NCBI RefSeq assembly: GCF_958979055.1
Contig: NC_084891.1
Location: 26,311,501-26,375,500, forward strand
Length of the DNA: 64,000 nucleotides
Source: Alnus glutinosa
Taxonomy: Eukaryota; Streptophyta; Magnoliopsida; Fagales; Betulaceae
Reading direction: 5' to 3'
This document shows positions 48,175-60,349 of this stretch, piece after piece (position 1 is the stretch's first letter; the number at the start of each line of letters is the position of its first letter). Position numbers and translations under genes: made by a program. Below the pieces are notes generated by a model, which saw nothing but the letters and a program-made list of their open reading frames with translations, was not told the DNA's origin and did no database searches.

Positions 48175-48975
48175 GATCAAACTCTATCACGATCAATAGA
48201 TCATCCGATCAATCATGATAGATCAATAGGATCGATAGATCATCCGATCAATCATGATAGATTCGATCGATCATAATAGATCAATAGCAACGATAGATCA
48301 TCCGATCGATCATGATAGATCAATAGGATCAATAAATCATCCGATCAATCATGATAGATCAATAGGATCGATAGATCATCCGATCGATCATGATAGATCC
48401 ATATGATCGATAGATCATCTGATCAATAATGATAGATCAATATGATCGATAAATCATCCGACCAATTATGGTAGATCATCCGATTGATCATGATAGATCA
48501 ATAGGATCGATAGATCATCTGATCGAGCATGATAGATCCATAGGATCGATAGATCATCCGATCAATCATAATAGATCATTTGATCGATCATGATAAATCA
48601 ATAGGATCAATAGATCATCCGATCAATCATGGTAGATCATCCGATTGATCATGATAGATCAATAGGATCGATAGATCATCCAATCGATCATGATAGATCA
48701 ATAGGATCGATAAATCATCTGATCAATCATGGTAGAAGATCCGATCGATCATGATAGAAGATCCGATCGATCATGATAGATCAATATGATCGATAGATCA
48801 TCCAATCGATCATGATAGATCCATAGGATCAATAGATCATCTGATCGATCATGATAGATCAATATGATCGATAGATCATCCGATCAATTATGGTAGATCA
48901 TCCGATCGATCATGATAGATCCATAGGATCGATAGATCATCCGATCGATCATGATAGATCAATAGGATCGATAGA
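48175..48975. repeat. 39-bp GATC-rich minisatellite, right arm
   Basis: The unit type is the same as at 38456 but the array is nearly twice as long, so the two arms differ in repeat number. Confidence 0.85.
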
Positions 48976-49827
48976 TTTCAGTTATTCTTTAAAAAAAAAA
49001 AAAAAAATCAGTTATTCTTTTTGTTTGTTTTTTTTTTTTTTAAAAAAGTAAAATAAAATAAAATTCGCTTTATAAATTTAATAAAAAATTGGTTTTTCTT
49101 TTTTCTTTTTCGTTTGTTTTTTTTTTTTAAAAAAAAATGTTCTTATAATTTTCAGTTATTTTTTCGTTTGCTTTTTTTTTTTTAAAAAAAATAATAATAA
49201 TTTTTATATTTTTTAATTTTTTAGTTTTAGTTTTTGTTTTTTTGAATTTATAAGGACATTTTTGTCTTAATTAACAAAATTTAGGGGCAATTTTGTCCTT
49301 CCGTTGGTCTTAGGGGAGACGTTGACATTTTTTAGTTGTTTGAGATGGGACATTGAAACAATTTGTGGTTTTTTTTTTTTTGGGTACATTGATAATTGAA
49401 TAGTAATTTAAAAGGGATATGTATACTTTTTCCAAAAATTAACAAACTAGTAAAAAAAAAAAAAGGGTTAAATATCTTATTAATACCTGAGTTTTGAAAA
49501 AAAGTTTGATCGACCGAACTCTATCATGATTAATCAGATTAATGCAATAGGTTCAATCAGATGTTCAATCAATCAGAGTAATACACTTGGATGGATCATA
49601 TCTTTTATCGATCTTATGATCTTGTCATGATCAATCATGGCGAAAACAATTAATATATATCTAAAAAAAAATATATATAAACGGTGAATATATATATTAA
49701 AAAAGCATAGTAAATCGAAAACTTCACTAAAAATATTTTTTTTAAAAAAATCATTTTTTATGTATAGGGTTGATTTGTTTTAAAAAAAATTCATAGGCTA
49801 ATATGATTTTTTATTTTATTTTATTGT

Positions 49828-50021
49828 GTAGGGTCAATAGCGGCGACTTTTATATGTCGCCGCTAATGAATATGATTTATTTATTTTTTATTGTGTAGGA
49901 TCAATAGTGGCGACATTAGATATCGCCGCTATTGACCTATTGTTAGCGGCGACTTTTGGATGTCGTCACTATTGATCTAGCATCAGCGGCGATATCTAAT
50001 GTCGCTGTTGATGAATATGAT

Positions 50022-50056
<35 letters not shown>

Positions 50057-50454
50057 GTGTAGGGTCAATAGCGGCGAACCCAATTATCGCCTCTATTGAC
50101 CAATTATAAGCAACAACATTTAGGCGATTGATCTAACATGAACGGCGACATCTAATGTCGCCGCTGATGAATATGATTTTTTTTTTTTAATTTTTTATAT
50201 TGTGTAGGGTCAATAGCGACGACTTTTATATGCCGCCACTATTGATCTAGCATCAACGACAACTTTAAATGTCGCCACTAATGAATATGATTTATTATTA
50301 TTATTTACTATTTTTTTTATTGTATAGGATCAATAGCGGCGACATTAGATATCACCGCTATTGATAGCGATGATATCTAATGCCGCCGCTGATGAATATG
50401 ATTTATTTATTTATTTTTAATTTTTTTTTATTGTGTAGGGTTAATAGCGGCGAA
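49828..50454. repeat. subterminal palindromic array, right arm
   Basis: Units are of the same kind as 39285-39795, in the same order. The array is split by the hAT-type insertion and resumes at 54496. Confidence 0.8.
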
Positions 50455-53400
50455 TAGGGGTGTAAACAAGCCGATCCTGAGCGAGTAGTGCTTGTTCGGG
50501 ATCGGCTCGTTTAAATTTCTCTTAAGCTCAAGCTCGAGCTCGTGACGAGCTTAGTTTTTGTGTTTGAGCTCGGCTCGAACAAGTGGGATCTCTGTGCGAG
50601 ATCGAGCTTGAGCTCGATCATTTTGGCCGAGCTCGAGCCCTCGGCTCAAGCTCGGCTCGAGTAAAATTCTTTAATTTTTTTTTTAATTGAAGTCTAAAAA
50701 TAAAAAAGAAACAAAAATTACTATCAATCATTCCTCCAAAACAATTACAAAATAAATTTATACATTTATAATAAACTGAACTTACAAATCAAATTTAAAC
50801 AAATACAAAAAACCTCTGAGAGATGTATAGGATGGTAGGGAAAGAATATCTCTTTGGGCTTTCGCCTTTGAGACCTGAGGAAGAATGTCCCACCCAGACC
50901 CGCCCTCTTCGTAGGTCGCCGATCCATGTGCATGTGAGAAAATTCAGTCACAAGATCCATTCCAATGATCGAAAATTACAAGATGATAAGATTATTGTTA
51001 AGTGTATCATACTTGTAGAATGGGTAAATATGTTTTTTTTTTTTTTTTTTTTGGTTGAAGCATTCTTCAACTGCAGAAGAAAATGAGAGAGAAGAAGATG
51101 GGTTAAAAAACTGCGTAAGGAAATTAGGCGAGCTAAATATTTACCCATTCTTTGGTTTTCAATGTATCAATCCATGTGTCAGAGATTTTATATAAATTTG
51201 CGTGTCATGTAGCTAAAATCAGTGTTACATGTGATCTTGATCGTTAATTTTTAATGATTGATTCACGATTTAATATAAGTCATCGGATAATATCAATAAT
51301 AATGTGCTCATGTAAATTTAAAACACAGTATAATTTCAATTGAATGAAATGGATTACAGCTGTATTCTAATAATTAAAAATGAACGGCTATGATTGACAG
51401 TAAAATAATCGAACAACCCAGATTAAATTTTGAGGAGCGTTTTTTTATGCTCTCCTACTCGGTATGCGTGAATGTTAGACTGTCGCCTGTCATTCATAGC
51501 AATGTAAATTAAAAAATTTGAAAAAAATCTCTACACACGCGCCTGGGCTAATTGGCTGTCATAAGTGTCATTCATGTTTAAAGTTTTAAGTTATAAAATT
51601 GCTATATGCCTATATACTAGAACAACTGTTTCTCCCAAAAAAAAAAAAAAATGCCGAGTTGAGCATTGAAAAATGGAAAGGTCCACAAATATTAAACACA
51701 ATTCATTCTAATCCTTTTTTAATGCAGTATTTTGGAGGTTTAAAAATGTTTTTTTTTCTAAAAAAAATGCAGTAATTTAGAGGTTTTAAAATGTTTTTTT
51801 GACTAAAAAAAATGCAACTTTTTTTTTTTTAATAATTTGTATTACAAAAATAATTATTATATATAACATATTATATTTTTATGTATATAATTAGATACTT
51901 AATATTAATAATTCAGATTATCTTAGATCTTAAATCATGTAATATAATTATTGCTAAGTATCTAATGATAAAAAATTATAATAATAGTTAATATAAATAT
52001 TAATTAACTTGTATAAAATCTTTAAATAAAAATTTATATTTGAAAGAATGAAAGCTTATTTTGTTAGGTGAATTTGGTCAATCTCATTTTTATATTTGCT
52101 TTTATAAAATCTTTTATAATTCTAACGTTCTAATTTAACATCAAATAATATTTAAAATCAATAATACCTTCAATTTTTATTTGATCTTCTTAATTAATGT
52201 AATCAATAAAAATATGACGCTCAGAATTCACATGGGAATGAGCTTAATGCAATTAAATTTGTGTTTAAATATGTTTAATGCAATTAAATTTAAAATTAGT
52301 ACTGCATCAAATTTCTTTTTGTTTATATTAATGCAATTATTGGGAAATTCGTTTAATTCGATTAATGCAATTAAAGAATAGGAATTTAAGTTTAGGTTTT
52401 TAATTTATGTTTTTTTATATATAGAAAATAAGAATATTTTTTCAAAATTTTAAATTGTTTCATTAAAGGAAAATTTCTTTTCCTTTTGGTTTTGCCTTGA
52501 AATTTTAAAAATTAAAAAGTTAGCGAAATTATGCAACTATGAGAAAAATGAAATCTTAGTTTATTATATGGATTTGGTCAAGTCCATTCCCATATTTGCA
52601 TCTTTCAAGATCTTTTATAATTATAAGGTTCCAATTTAATATTTAATCTTAATGCTTTATGAATTATGATACAATTCATAATCTAAATGCCTATTTTCTT
52701 TTCTTTTTTTGAGAAACATAATCTAAATACCTAATCTTAATACTTATATACTTAATAAGTTAATATAGATATAGTGATTATATTATATGCTCTCGAACAC
52801 ACAACTATTGTCATTTGATATTTGATCTAAAATAATGCGATATAAGTATATAATGATTCAGTATTTAATTATAAAAAAAATATTAAGTAAAAATAGTCAA
52901 TATAAATGTTATGTTAAAACATTAACAATAATAATTATTATATTATTATATGGTCTTATATATCTAATAATCATACTATTTTTTTTCAAGTTTAATGATA
53001 ATACTTAGATCATATTTAATGGTTGTATAATAGAAAGTTAGATTATATGATATAAGTTATAATAATAATACCTAAATTGTAATTATAATTAACACATTTG
53101 TAATTCTAATCCTAATAATTTAATTTGGAATTATATGAATTGCATTGTCATTATATATGAATAATATGATTAAATTTCAAAAGTGTTGTTATATCCTCTT
53201 AAAAAAATGTTGTTATATCATATGATTAGTGTGAATTCATACTTACGTATGTAATCTATATACATAATCATTGTATCTAAGTATTATTAATAATTATTAA
53301 ATACTTAAAAAATCTTAAATCATACTTAATTAGTGTATCTAAGTATAAAGTATCTAAATACTTGATCATTGTATTTGTATATTTATATGGCATTATGTGA

Positions 53401-54495
53401 CTATAATTTATACTTATAGCTTAATTTATAATTATATATATATTTATGACTATGAGTTATAAATCATATCATATCACTCAACTTATGAAATTATCTATGA
53501 TAAGTATAATCATTATAAGTCATAATTTTCATAATTTTTAACTATATATTAATAATTCTTAACTATATAATTCTTAGCTATAGATAAGATTATCTATGCA
53601 TTCGTCCATCTATCTCAGTGTTGTATTGTTCATCTCCTTCATTGTCGTTGTTGCTGTTTGTTAGTTGTGTTTTGGCTTTGAATAAGAGTTTTATTCTCTA
53701 TAGATCTGCCCCCATGGATGATTTATGGGATGGAGGTTAGTCAAGTGTGAGGGGTTATCCTTCACGGTTTGGATAGTTCTATGTGATGGGTTATCTCTCA
53801 TGGCCGGTTTAAATAAATTTTTCTATGATATTTGACTACCCTTATCTTAAATCTAATCTGCTCGGAGCAGATATGCTCTTTAATTATTTGTGTACATGGG
53901 TTAGCGGAAGATGAAAGTCATAAATAGAACTTTATTGTAAGAATTTTGTTTGTATCTATGACTTTGTAACATCATAGCATGTGGCTCTAATTTCGCAGAC
54001 TTTTATACTTTGTGATGTAAGAGCTTTATAATTGTGATATTTGATCTGTGAAATACTTAAATCTTTCGTTAAAAACAACAATTAAGTATTAATATTATCC
54101 ACTTTTACTATTTTATATACATATAACCAATTAATATATACTGACCAATGACTATTATTATTTGTTATTTAATTTATACTTACGTATAGTATATTGTTTA
54201 TTAATATTGTATATTACAAAAATAAGTTATATATTAACAAATATTATATATATATATATATAGACACACACACACACATGAGCCGAGCCTTAATAAACGA
54301 GTCGATCCTTATACGAGCGAGCTCACGAGCTTTAATCGAGTCGAGCCGAGTTTATACGAGTTTGCATCGTTTAATAATCGAGTCTAATTTCGTGTTCACG
54401 AGTAGCTCATTTAATAATCGATTCGAGTACGAGTCGAGTTTATTCGAGCCGATCTCAAGTAAGCTCACGAGTAGCTCAGCTCGTTTACACCCCTA
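50455..54495. mobile_element. 4.04-kb non-autonomous hAT-type element
   Basis: The ends are TAGGGGTGTAAACAAGC and the inverted GCTCGTTTACACCCCTA, fitting the hAT terminal pattern. GCGGCGAA flanks both sides as a perfect 8-base target duplication within the CACTA array. Both subterminal regions are dense in GAGCTCG/CGAGCT blocks, as in hAT elements. The interior (about 50660-54240) is AT-rich and I see no transposase. It inserted after the CACTA array formed. Confidence 0.9.
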
Positions 54496-55054
54496 GCGGC
54501 GAACCCAACTATCGCCGCTATTGACCAATTATTAGCGGTGACATTTAGATGTCGCCGCAGATGAATTTGATGTTTTTTTTTTAATTTTTTATATTGTGTA
54601 GGGTCAATAGCGGTGACTTTTATATGCCACCGCTATTGATCTAGCATCAGCGGCAACTTTAAATGTCGCCGCTAATAAATATGATTTATTAATATTTTTT
54701 TTCTATTTTTTTTTTATTGTATAGGGTCAATAGCAGCAACTTTTTGTCGCCGCTGATGATTTAGTATCAGCAGCGTTCACTTGTCGCCGCTAATGATCGC
54801 TCATCAGCGCCAATAGTCGATTATTAGCGGCGACCAAGCGACCCTTATTGGTCGCCGCTGATGAAGGATCACTTGTCGCCGCTAATGATCTATTGTATAT
54901 TTGCGGCAACTTTTTAGTGGCGACACAAAAGTCACCGCTAAAGACCACTTATTAGCGGCGACCTCTAGATGTCGCTGCTAATGAGGTATCTTTAGCGGCG
55001 ATTTTGGTGCCGCCGCTAAAAAGTTGGCCACTAATGTGCAAATTTATTGTAGTG
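54496..55054. repeat. CACTA 3' subterminal repeats and terminus
   Basis: Many GCGGCGAC/GTCGCCGC palindromes occur at short spacing (about 54750-55020), followed by the terminal TTTATTGTAGTG. The matching left terminus has the same motif at 36649-36990. Confidence 0.85.
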
Positions 55055-55190
55055 CAACGTTACAAAAATGGACGCCTTATTTTCTGTGGTAAGATATTCA
55101 CATGGGAATTACCTCAGTGAAAGCTTAAGAATCATATATTTTGTGTGTATTTAAGTTTATTACATCTTGACCATCGTTATAGGCTTAGAG

Positions 55191-58100
55191 TTAGTTAGTC
55201 GTTGAGGAAGCAGATGCCTTCAGGCTGCAGAAAGAAGAACCAAAAAATGATTTTTCTGCATTAAGATAGAATATGGGATCTACGTTTTGCAAATGACAAT
55301 GCTCACCTCCTATCAATGATGACCACTGACCGAAGCTCACAATTCGCAAAACTGCATACACATATGTATTTTTTTGTTGTTGTGTTTAATTAGTCACATT
55401 GGACGAAGATCTAAGGCAAAAACAGTATATCCTATAAGTTGAAATTTTTTATTAACATCTCCATTCTTGAGCTATTTATGTATTTATTAACAAGTGAAGC
55501 ATATAAACGAATATAATACTTACGGTGCGCATATTTCAGTCTTCACAGACGGATGACAATCATTTCCAAAAGCACTTAGGGCATGAAGCAAGAATGCGCT
55601 GTGGGTGACGATTGCAATCTCCTTCTCTTCACGTGTCCACAACCTGGGCCGATTGAGGAACGAGAAAAAAGCAAAGAAATTATTTTAGTGCATGTTCTAT
55701 TAAATTGAAGAACATAATATTAAGTTTCTGGGAAAAAAAAAAGAAGGTAAAACAGGCAATCACCATTTCAAAAACTTCATTCCCCTGGCAGCAATTTCTT
55801 CATTCTTCTCTCTAATGTCAGTCTTCCACAAAATGTCATCATCACTTTCTATCTGAACAAGATTAGGATAACAAATCAATAGTCACGGGAAATTTGACTG
55901 TCAAAGCCACTTGTTCACATGATAAAGCACCAACTATGATAAATTACTTGCCAGTGAAAAATCAATTGCAGGAAAAAGAGGGCGATATTCCCTAATGCTC
56001 CGTCTCTTATCACATGGATGAACCCCCTGTAGTAAGAAAATTAATTAACACACATAAATTCAGATGACAACTAGTAATTGATTAAAAGGAGGAACTGGGA
56101 AGGGCCCAATTTGCTACAATTTTCACTCATTTATTTATCAATAATTGAATTAAGTATTGAGAAATATGTTGCAAATGCAATAAATTTTCATACATAAATG
56201 CAGAAAAAATGGCCTGCAATGTCTAGTAGATGTACCACATACCAAATGTTCTCGGCAAAGCTCTACTGCTAAAAATGGTGGGCAATTTAGGCTTGAAATT
56301 GCTGGATGGTCACTGTTCCCCGTATTTGCAACCATTAGAGGAGGCACATTTACCCCACCTGTATATGCTTCACCACCAAAGACTCCAGCTGCTGTTTGCA
56401 GAGTCCTGTGATGCAGCCATTGTTGGTCACGACTTATAGCTCAAGAGTTCTGGCAATTTAAACATGTAGACTCCAATTTGTTCAATGAGTGGGATGTAAA
56501 TTCTTCTAAAACAAAGGCCCTATGGAAATAGAGATTCAAATTTTTTTTTTTTTTTTTTACTTTACTTAATGTAAGAACCAATGAACCGCAGATACTTCAA
56601 AACCCTTGAAATATCAAAGGTTCGACACATATTGGACAAGGATATATACAACTTGTACACGGCCAAATATGTGTCCAGAAATAAAATAAATATCTTTGAA
56701 ATCACAAGCCAAGTCAGAAGCCATCACTTGGAAATGCGTGTTGGCATCAGCATGCTATTCCAAAGCAAGCATTCATCCTCTGGTTAGCAGTTAATAATAG
56801 GCTTACTACTGGAGACCGGATGCTGGCATGGGGCTTTAAGGGTGATACAAACTGTGTTTTCTGTAGAAGTGGCACTGAAAGCCTAGACCACTTGTTCTTT
56901 TTATGTGGTTTTAGTTCCGAATTTGGAAGACATGTTTGCAGCGTTGTAATCTCTTGAATCCTCCTACTAGTCAGGATGATTTGATAGAAGAAGGGTGTAG
57001 AACTTGGAAGACTATGTCCTTGTTGGGGTCAATCTGTAAGCTAGTCTTAAGCTCTGCTGTGTATGGCCTTTGGAGAACAAGAAATGAGATTAAGTTTGGA
57101 GGTCAGCCTAGAACTGAAGAAAGTTAATTTTCTGGGAGGTTCGGTTTCGGATTTCTGGGAAAGGGAAGTTCAGGAAGTCTATGGACAACATCAACCTATG
57201 TCACAAGTGGAATATTGATGTTAACATTCTGAGTTAGTTCAGTTTGTTGTTTGAATGTTTGTTTGTTTTGTTGTTTACGTGTTCTGGTTGTTTCCACAGA
57301 GTTAATCTCTGTTTGTAATGTGTTTTGGTGTTTGTCGGTATTCTTTGTACAGTTGATTCTTTTATTAATAATATATCTCCTTATTCATAAATAAAAAAAA
57401 AAAAAAAAAAAAAAAAAAAAGAAAAGAAAGAAAGAATGAAGTCGACCTAATAATGACAGGTGAAATGGCTCTCATCAACAAATAATGCTTATTATATCTA
57501 GGTCAGAATCCAGTGACGAGCTTATGGAAAGAATCGTAGAAAAGATGGTCTGCACCACTTACACAGCATTAAGCACAAGGAGATGACTGAAAATTTCTAG
57601 ATACAGAGGCAACAAGAATGCACTGATCGACTAAGTTTAATTACCTTAACAAAGGGGAAACAATGACTAAATCAATTCTTTTGGAAAGTCCACTTGATTG
57701 AACATGCGTACGCAGATTATCAACCTGTTATGGCACCACAAAATCATTCAACGACATTCCTTTTATATCACAGAATATGACAAATGACAGAAGAAAATAG
57801 CAGGCCAGGACAAGAAAATCTAGAAACCTATGTACAATAAAAAAGTCTCTTCCAAATTTTGTTTGTGTCTGCAGACTCAAAAGTTTTACTGATCAGTATA
57901 GAGTAATTGTTACAAAGTTCTATTTGACCATTAAAATTTTTCTAAGGATTAAAAGTTAACTCACGAACAACAAGTTTTCTACAGGAAATCAGTGGTATAA
58001 AACTATTTTCATAAGAGAACAGTACTTAACAAGAACATATATAGTTATGATAAAGTGACAATTAGAACATACTTAACCAGCAATTACCTGCTTCCAGCCA

Positions 58101-60276
58101 AGAGGGGAAAGGTGTGCATCAAAAAGATCATAAGATAAGTATGCATTGTGGTCCTTTTCCCCTTCCACGTTGTGAATCCCTTGGGCATGCCTTACCTGCA
58201 TGTACACATGGATTGATAAGACTCAGATGCTTTTGAAAATGCTTTTGAAAGTACAAATAAAAAACCCCAAGAAGTAATCTCCCAAAAGAATGTGTATCAG
58301 CATCAATTCTATAAATCCTAAACCTTCTACAATAAGAATAGTAATACCAATAATATAAGAAGGACAAGATTTTTCACAAACCAGGTGAAGAGTTTTACTA
58401 CGGTGCAACGGGTAGAGACTTTGACCTCCAGTGGGATCCACTTTTGTGGCCATAAAAGAAGACAACCAACCTAAAATAAGATCATTCCATGCACGCAAAA
58501 GTATCAATAAAATGTGGGTCTACTTCATTCTTTATAATTATATGTTCTTTATGCCATAAAATGTGGCATAAAGCAATAACCATAACTCCAGATTTGTGCT
58601 TAAGAGAATATATAAATAATGTTTGTCCAAAAAGAGGTAACCCAAAATTACCATTATGGGCCGATCAGAATTCAGTGCAATACAGCAGCCCCGCGTGAGA
58701 GTTGGGGCGGGCTCTATTCGACCTGAGCAGGTAGGTCGTGGACTTCCTGACACCTACCCGAACAGTTGAGGCCCACTACATGCTCTCACATAGGCTGTCC
58801 TATTGCACCCAATCGGATCTGTTAGGCAAGCGATCAATCTGCTGGAGAGATCGAGGTCTTTCAGTGCTGGCGCGTGGTTTACACGCGCCGACGACTCCCA
58901 GCCGATGCTATGTTGTCTTTGTTTTTCTATTTTTGTGTTTCTAGGCCTTTTGTTATGTGTTCATTCTCTGTGTTCTCTGTTGTAAATACATAATAAGCCA
59001 GGTGTTTGGATTCCTATTGTGTATTTACCGCTTTTATTGGTAGCATGGGTTCTTGGCATCCGTGTCAAGAATCAATAAGTTCGCGTCATTCATTTGATAA
59101 ATTGCCTTTGCATCCTTACTTTCTTAGGTGTTTACGGGTGGGTTGCCCAGCCTTAGTTTGTTGTAATTTCATTTCTTTAAGCCTAAAGCTTAGTTTAATT
59201 TAGCTTTAGTTTGGAGTTCCTTTTCAACTATATATATATACTTCAACCCCTTTATCCTTTATCCTTTGTCCTTTTTTTTATGATTATGATTATTTATTAT
59301 TATTATTATTATTTTCCCTTAATTTCTGCCCTTTGGCCCGCTTTGGCAAGTTGATCTTACTCAACTTGTCTCGTTTTAGTTGGAAACTTCAGGTATTTTG
59401 ATATTCTATCTCGTTCAATGAGAGATTATTTTCAATGGCAGTCTATTAAAAGAGAAATGATATAAATAATACATTTTGAGGTATGATATTTTGACATTCA
59501 AAACAGTTATTGACTTTTTATTTTTCTTTTATCAAAAGAAAAAAAAATCACAAAATTAAACCATGTAAATGGGTTGGGGTCTGATTTTGTGGTTTTTTCT
59601 TAAAAAAAAAAAAAATTGTCAATATTTGCGTCTTTGGGTAGCAAAATATCATATCTCATACATTTTATACCCATCTTATTTTTAAAGTTGGAGAAAATTG
59701 CACCATTACTTCCTATAGTTACCTAAATTACAACCACTTAATTGTAAGATCCTTTTGGTAGGTAAAAATTACAAATTAGTACTCCTTAAAGTTGTTTTCC
59801 GTCTGCAAACTTAATAGAGTCCGTTAAGTTGTCACGCAAGTTCCAATAAAAACGCGATACATGTCACTTTTAATAAAAATATATATTAATATATTAAATT
59901 TTTTTTTTTATTAAAAAAAAGTTTGGGCCTTGGGAGGGTGGCCTTTTTTCTTTTTCTTTTTTTTTTTTAAGTACATGATACAACGAAAAAAGAAAAGAAA
60001 AGAAAAAGAAAATTAAAAACTAACAACAGTTTCAAGCATGTATAATTTATCTATTGAAAGCTATCTAATTAATGAACTATATATATGATTATGACTGAGC
60101 TTATTCTCTCAGCAGGACAATATCAATAGAAAAAGAAATTAAATAATAATATGCAGAAACAAAAGAAATATGATGAAAGACAATAAATAAGAATCATTTA
60201 TTTAAAAAATAAAACAAAAATTGAATAGAAGTAAAAAGAACCAACCTTTTACCATGAAACTCATAATCGAACCCAT
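55191..60276 (-). CDS. PGM-like histidine-phosphatase protein, copy 3
   Basis: Ten exons (60276-60246, 58470-58382, 58195-58088, 57724-57645, 56405-56243, 56026-55952, 55852-55764, 55643-55524, 55351-55307, 55224-55191) join in frame to 277 aa. It keeps the family forms RTLQTAAGVFGG, ELCREHL and GVHPCDKRRSI best of the three, with RHA (His43) and VTHSAF (His226). Exon 2 has HRSKTLHL in place of HRCKTLHL. Its C-terminus is short like copy 1 (STTN, stop). Intron 6 has the GC donor. Intron 4 carries a LINE tail, and the 18.4-kb CACTA-bounded insertion begins about 136 bases past the stop. Expression and enzymatic activity cannot be judged from sequence. Confidence 0.9.
56751..57437 (+). mobile_element. 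5'-truncated LINE in intron 4 of PGM-like copy 3
   Basis: It opens in a zf-RVT remnant (AFILWLAVNNRLTTGDRM, NCVFCRSGTESLDHLFFLC), passes through broken frames and ends in a poly-A tail (about 57392-57420) plus an A-rich stretch. Copy 1 has the continuous intron at about 18655. It is antisense to the host gene. Confidence 0.8.
58661..58821. mobile_element. intron 1 MITE A (PGM-like copy 3)
   Basis: This is the orthologous copy of the elements at 19623 and 31201, with the same inverted ends. The shared insert of copies 2 and 3 follows directly (58822-59225). Confidence 0.7.
59468..59672. mobile_element. intron 1 MITE B (PGM-like copy 3)
   Basis: This is the counterpart of 20050-20270 with a shorter poly-T/A centre. 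The inverted arms GAGGTATGATATTTTG and CAAAATATCATATCTC are clear. Confidence 0.65.
59693..59955. mobile_element. half of the Mutator-like foldback in copy 3
   Basis: Only the left arm and the start of the central hairpin (GTTTGGGCCTTGGGAGG) remain. The right arm is deleted, which removes the inverted-repeat structure present in copies 1 and 2. Confidence 0.65.
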
Positions 60277-60349
60277 TTTGCTAAAGGATAATCCTATAAT
60301 ATTCAGGTCCACTAGTAACGTCTATATATTAAGAGAGGCGTAGAGAGGG

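Larger units (their letters stand above)
36616..55054. mobile_element. 18.4-kb CACTA-bounded composite insertion
   Basis: The ends are CACTACAAAAAAA on the left and TTTATTGTAGTG on the right (inverted form CACTACAATAAA). The 3-base duplication CAA flanks both, and PGM-like copy 1 has the uninterrupted site at about 17040. These are the marks of a CACTA (En/Spm) transposon. Both subterminal regions are rich in GCGGCGAC and its complement, as expected of transposase-binding repeats. I find no TNPD/TNPA-like transposase, so it is non-autonomous now. It contains two partial arms of one element, other DNA with a B-box gene, a solo LTR, and a nested hAT-type element. Confidence 0.88.
47421..55054. 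mobile_element. right CACTA arm, lacking its 5' terminus
   Basis: It starts in sequence homologous to 37562 of the left arm (TCGGAAAAATCCCT). It then repeats the left arm's order: GC-rich stub, TA run (47574-47663), GATC minisatellite, palindromic array, and on to a complete 3' end. It lacks about 220 bases present in the left arm (37645-37862) and is interrupted by the hAT-type element. Confidence 0.7.

Noticed and set aside
50766..51148. Short frames in the hAT-type element as a transposase
   Set aside because: All are under 90 codons with no hAT dimerisation or BED motif. The element appears non-coding.
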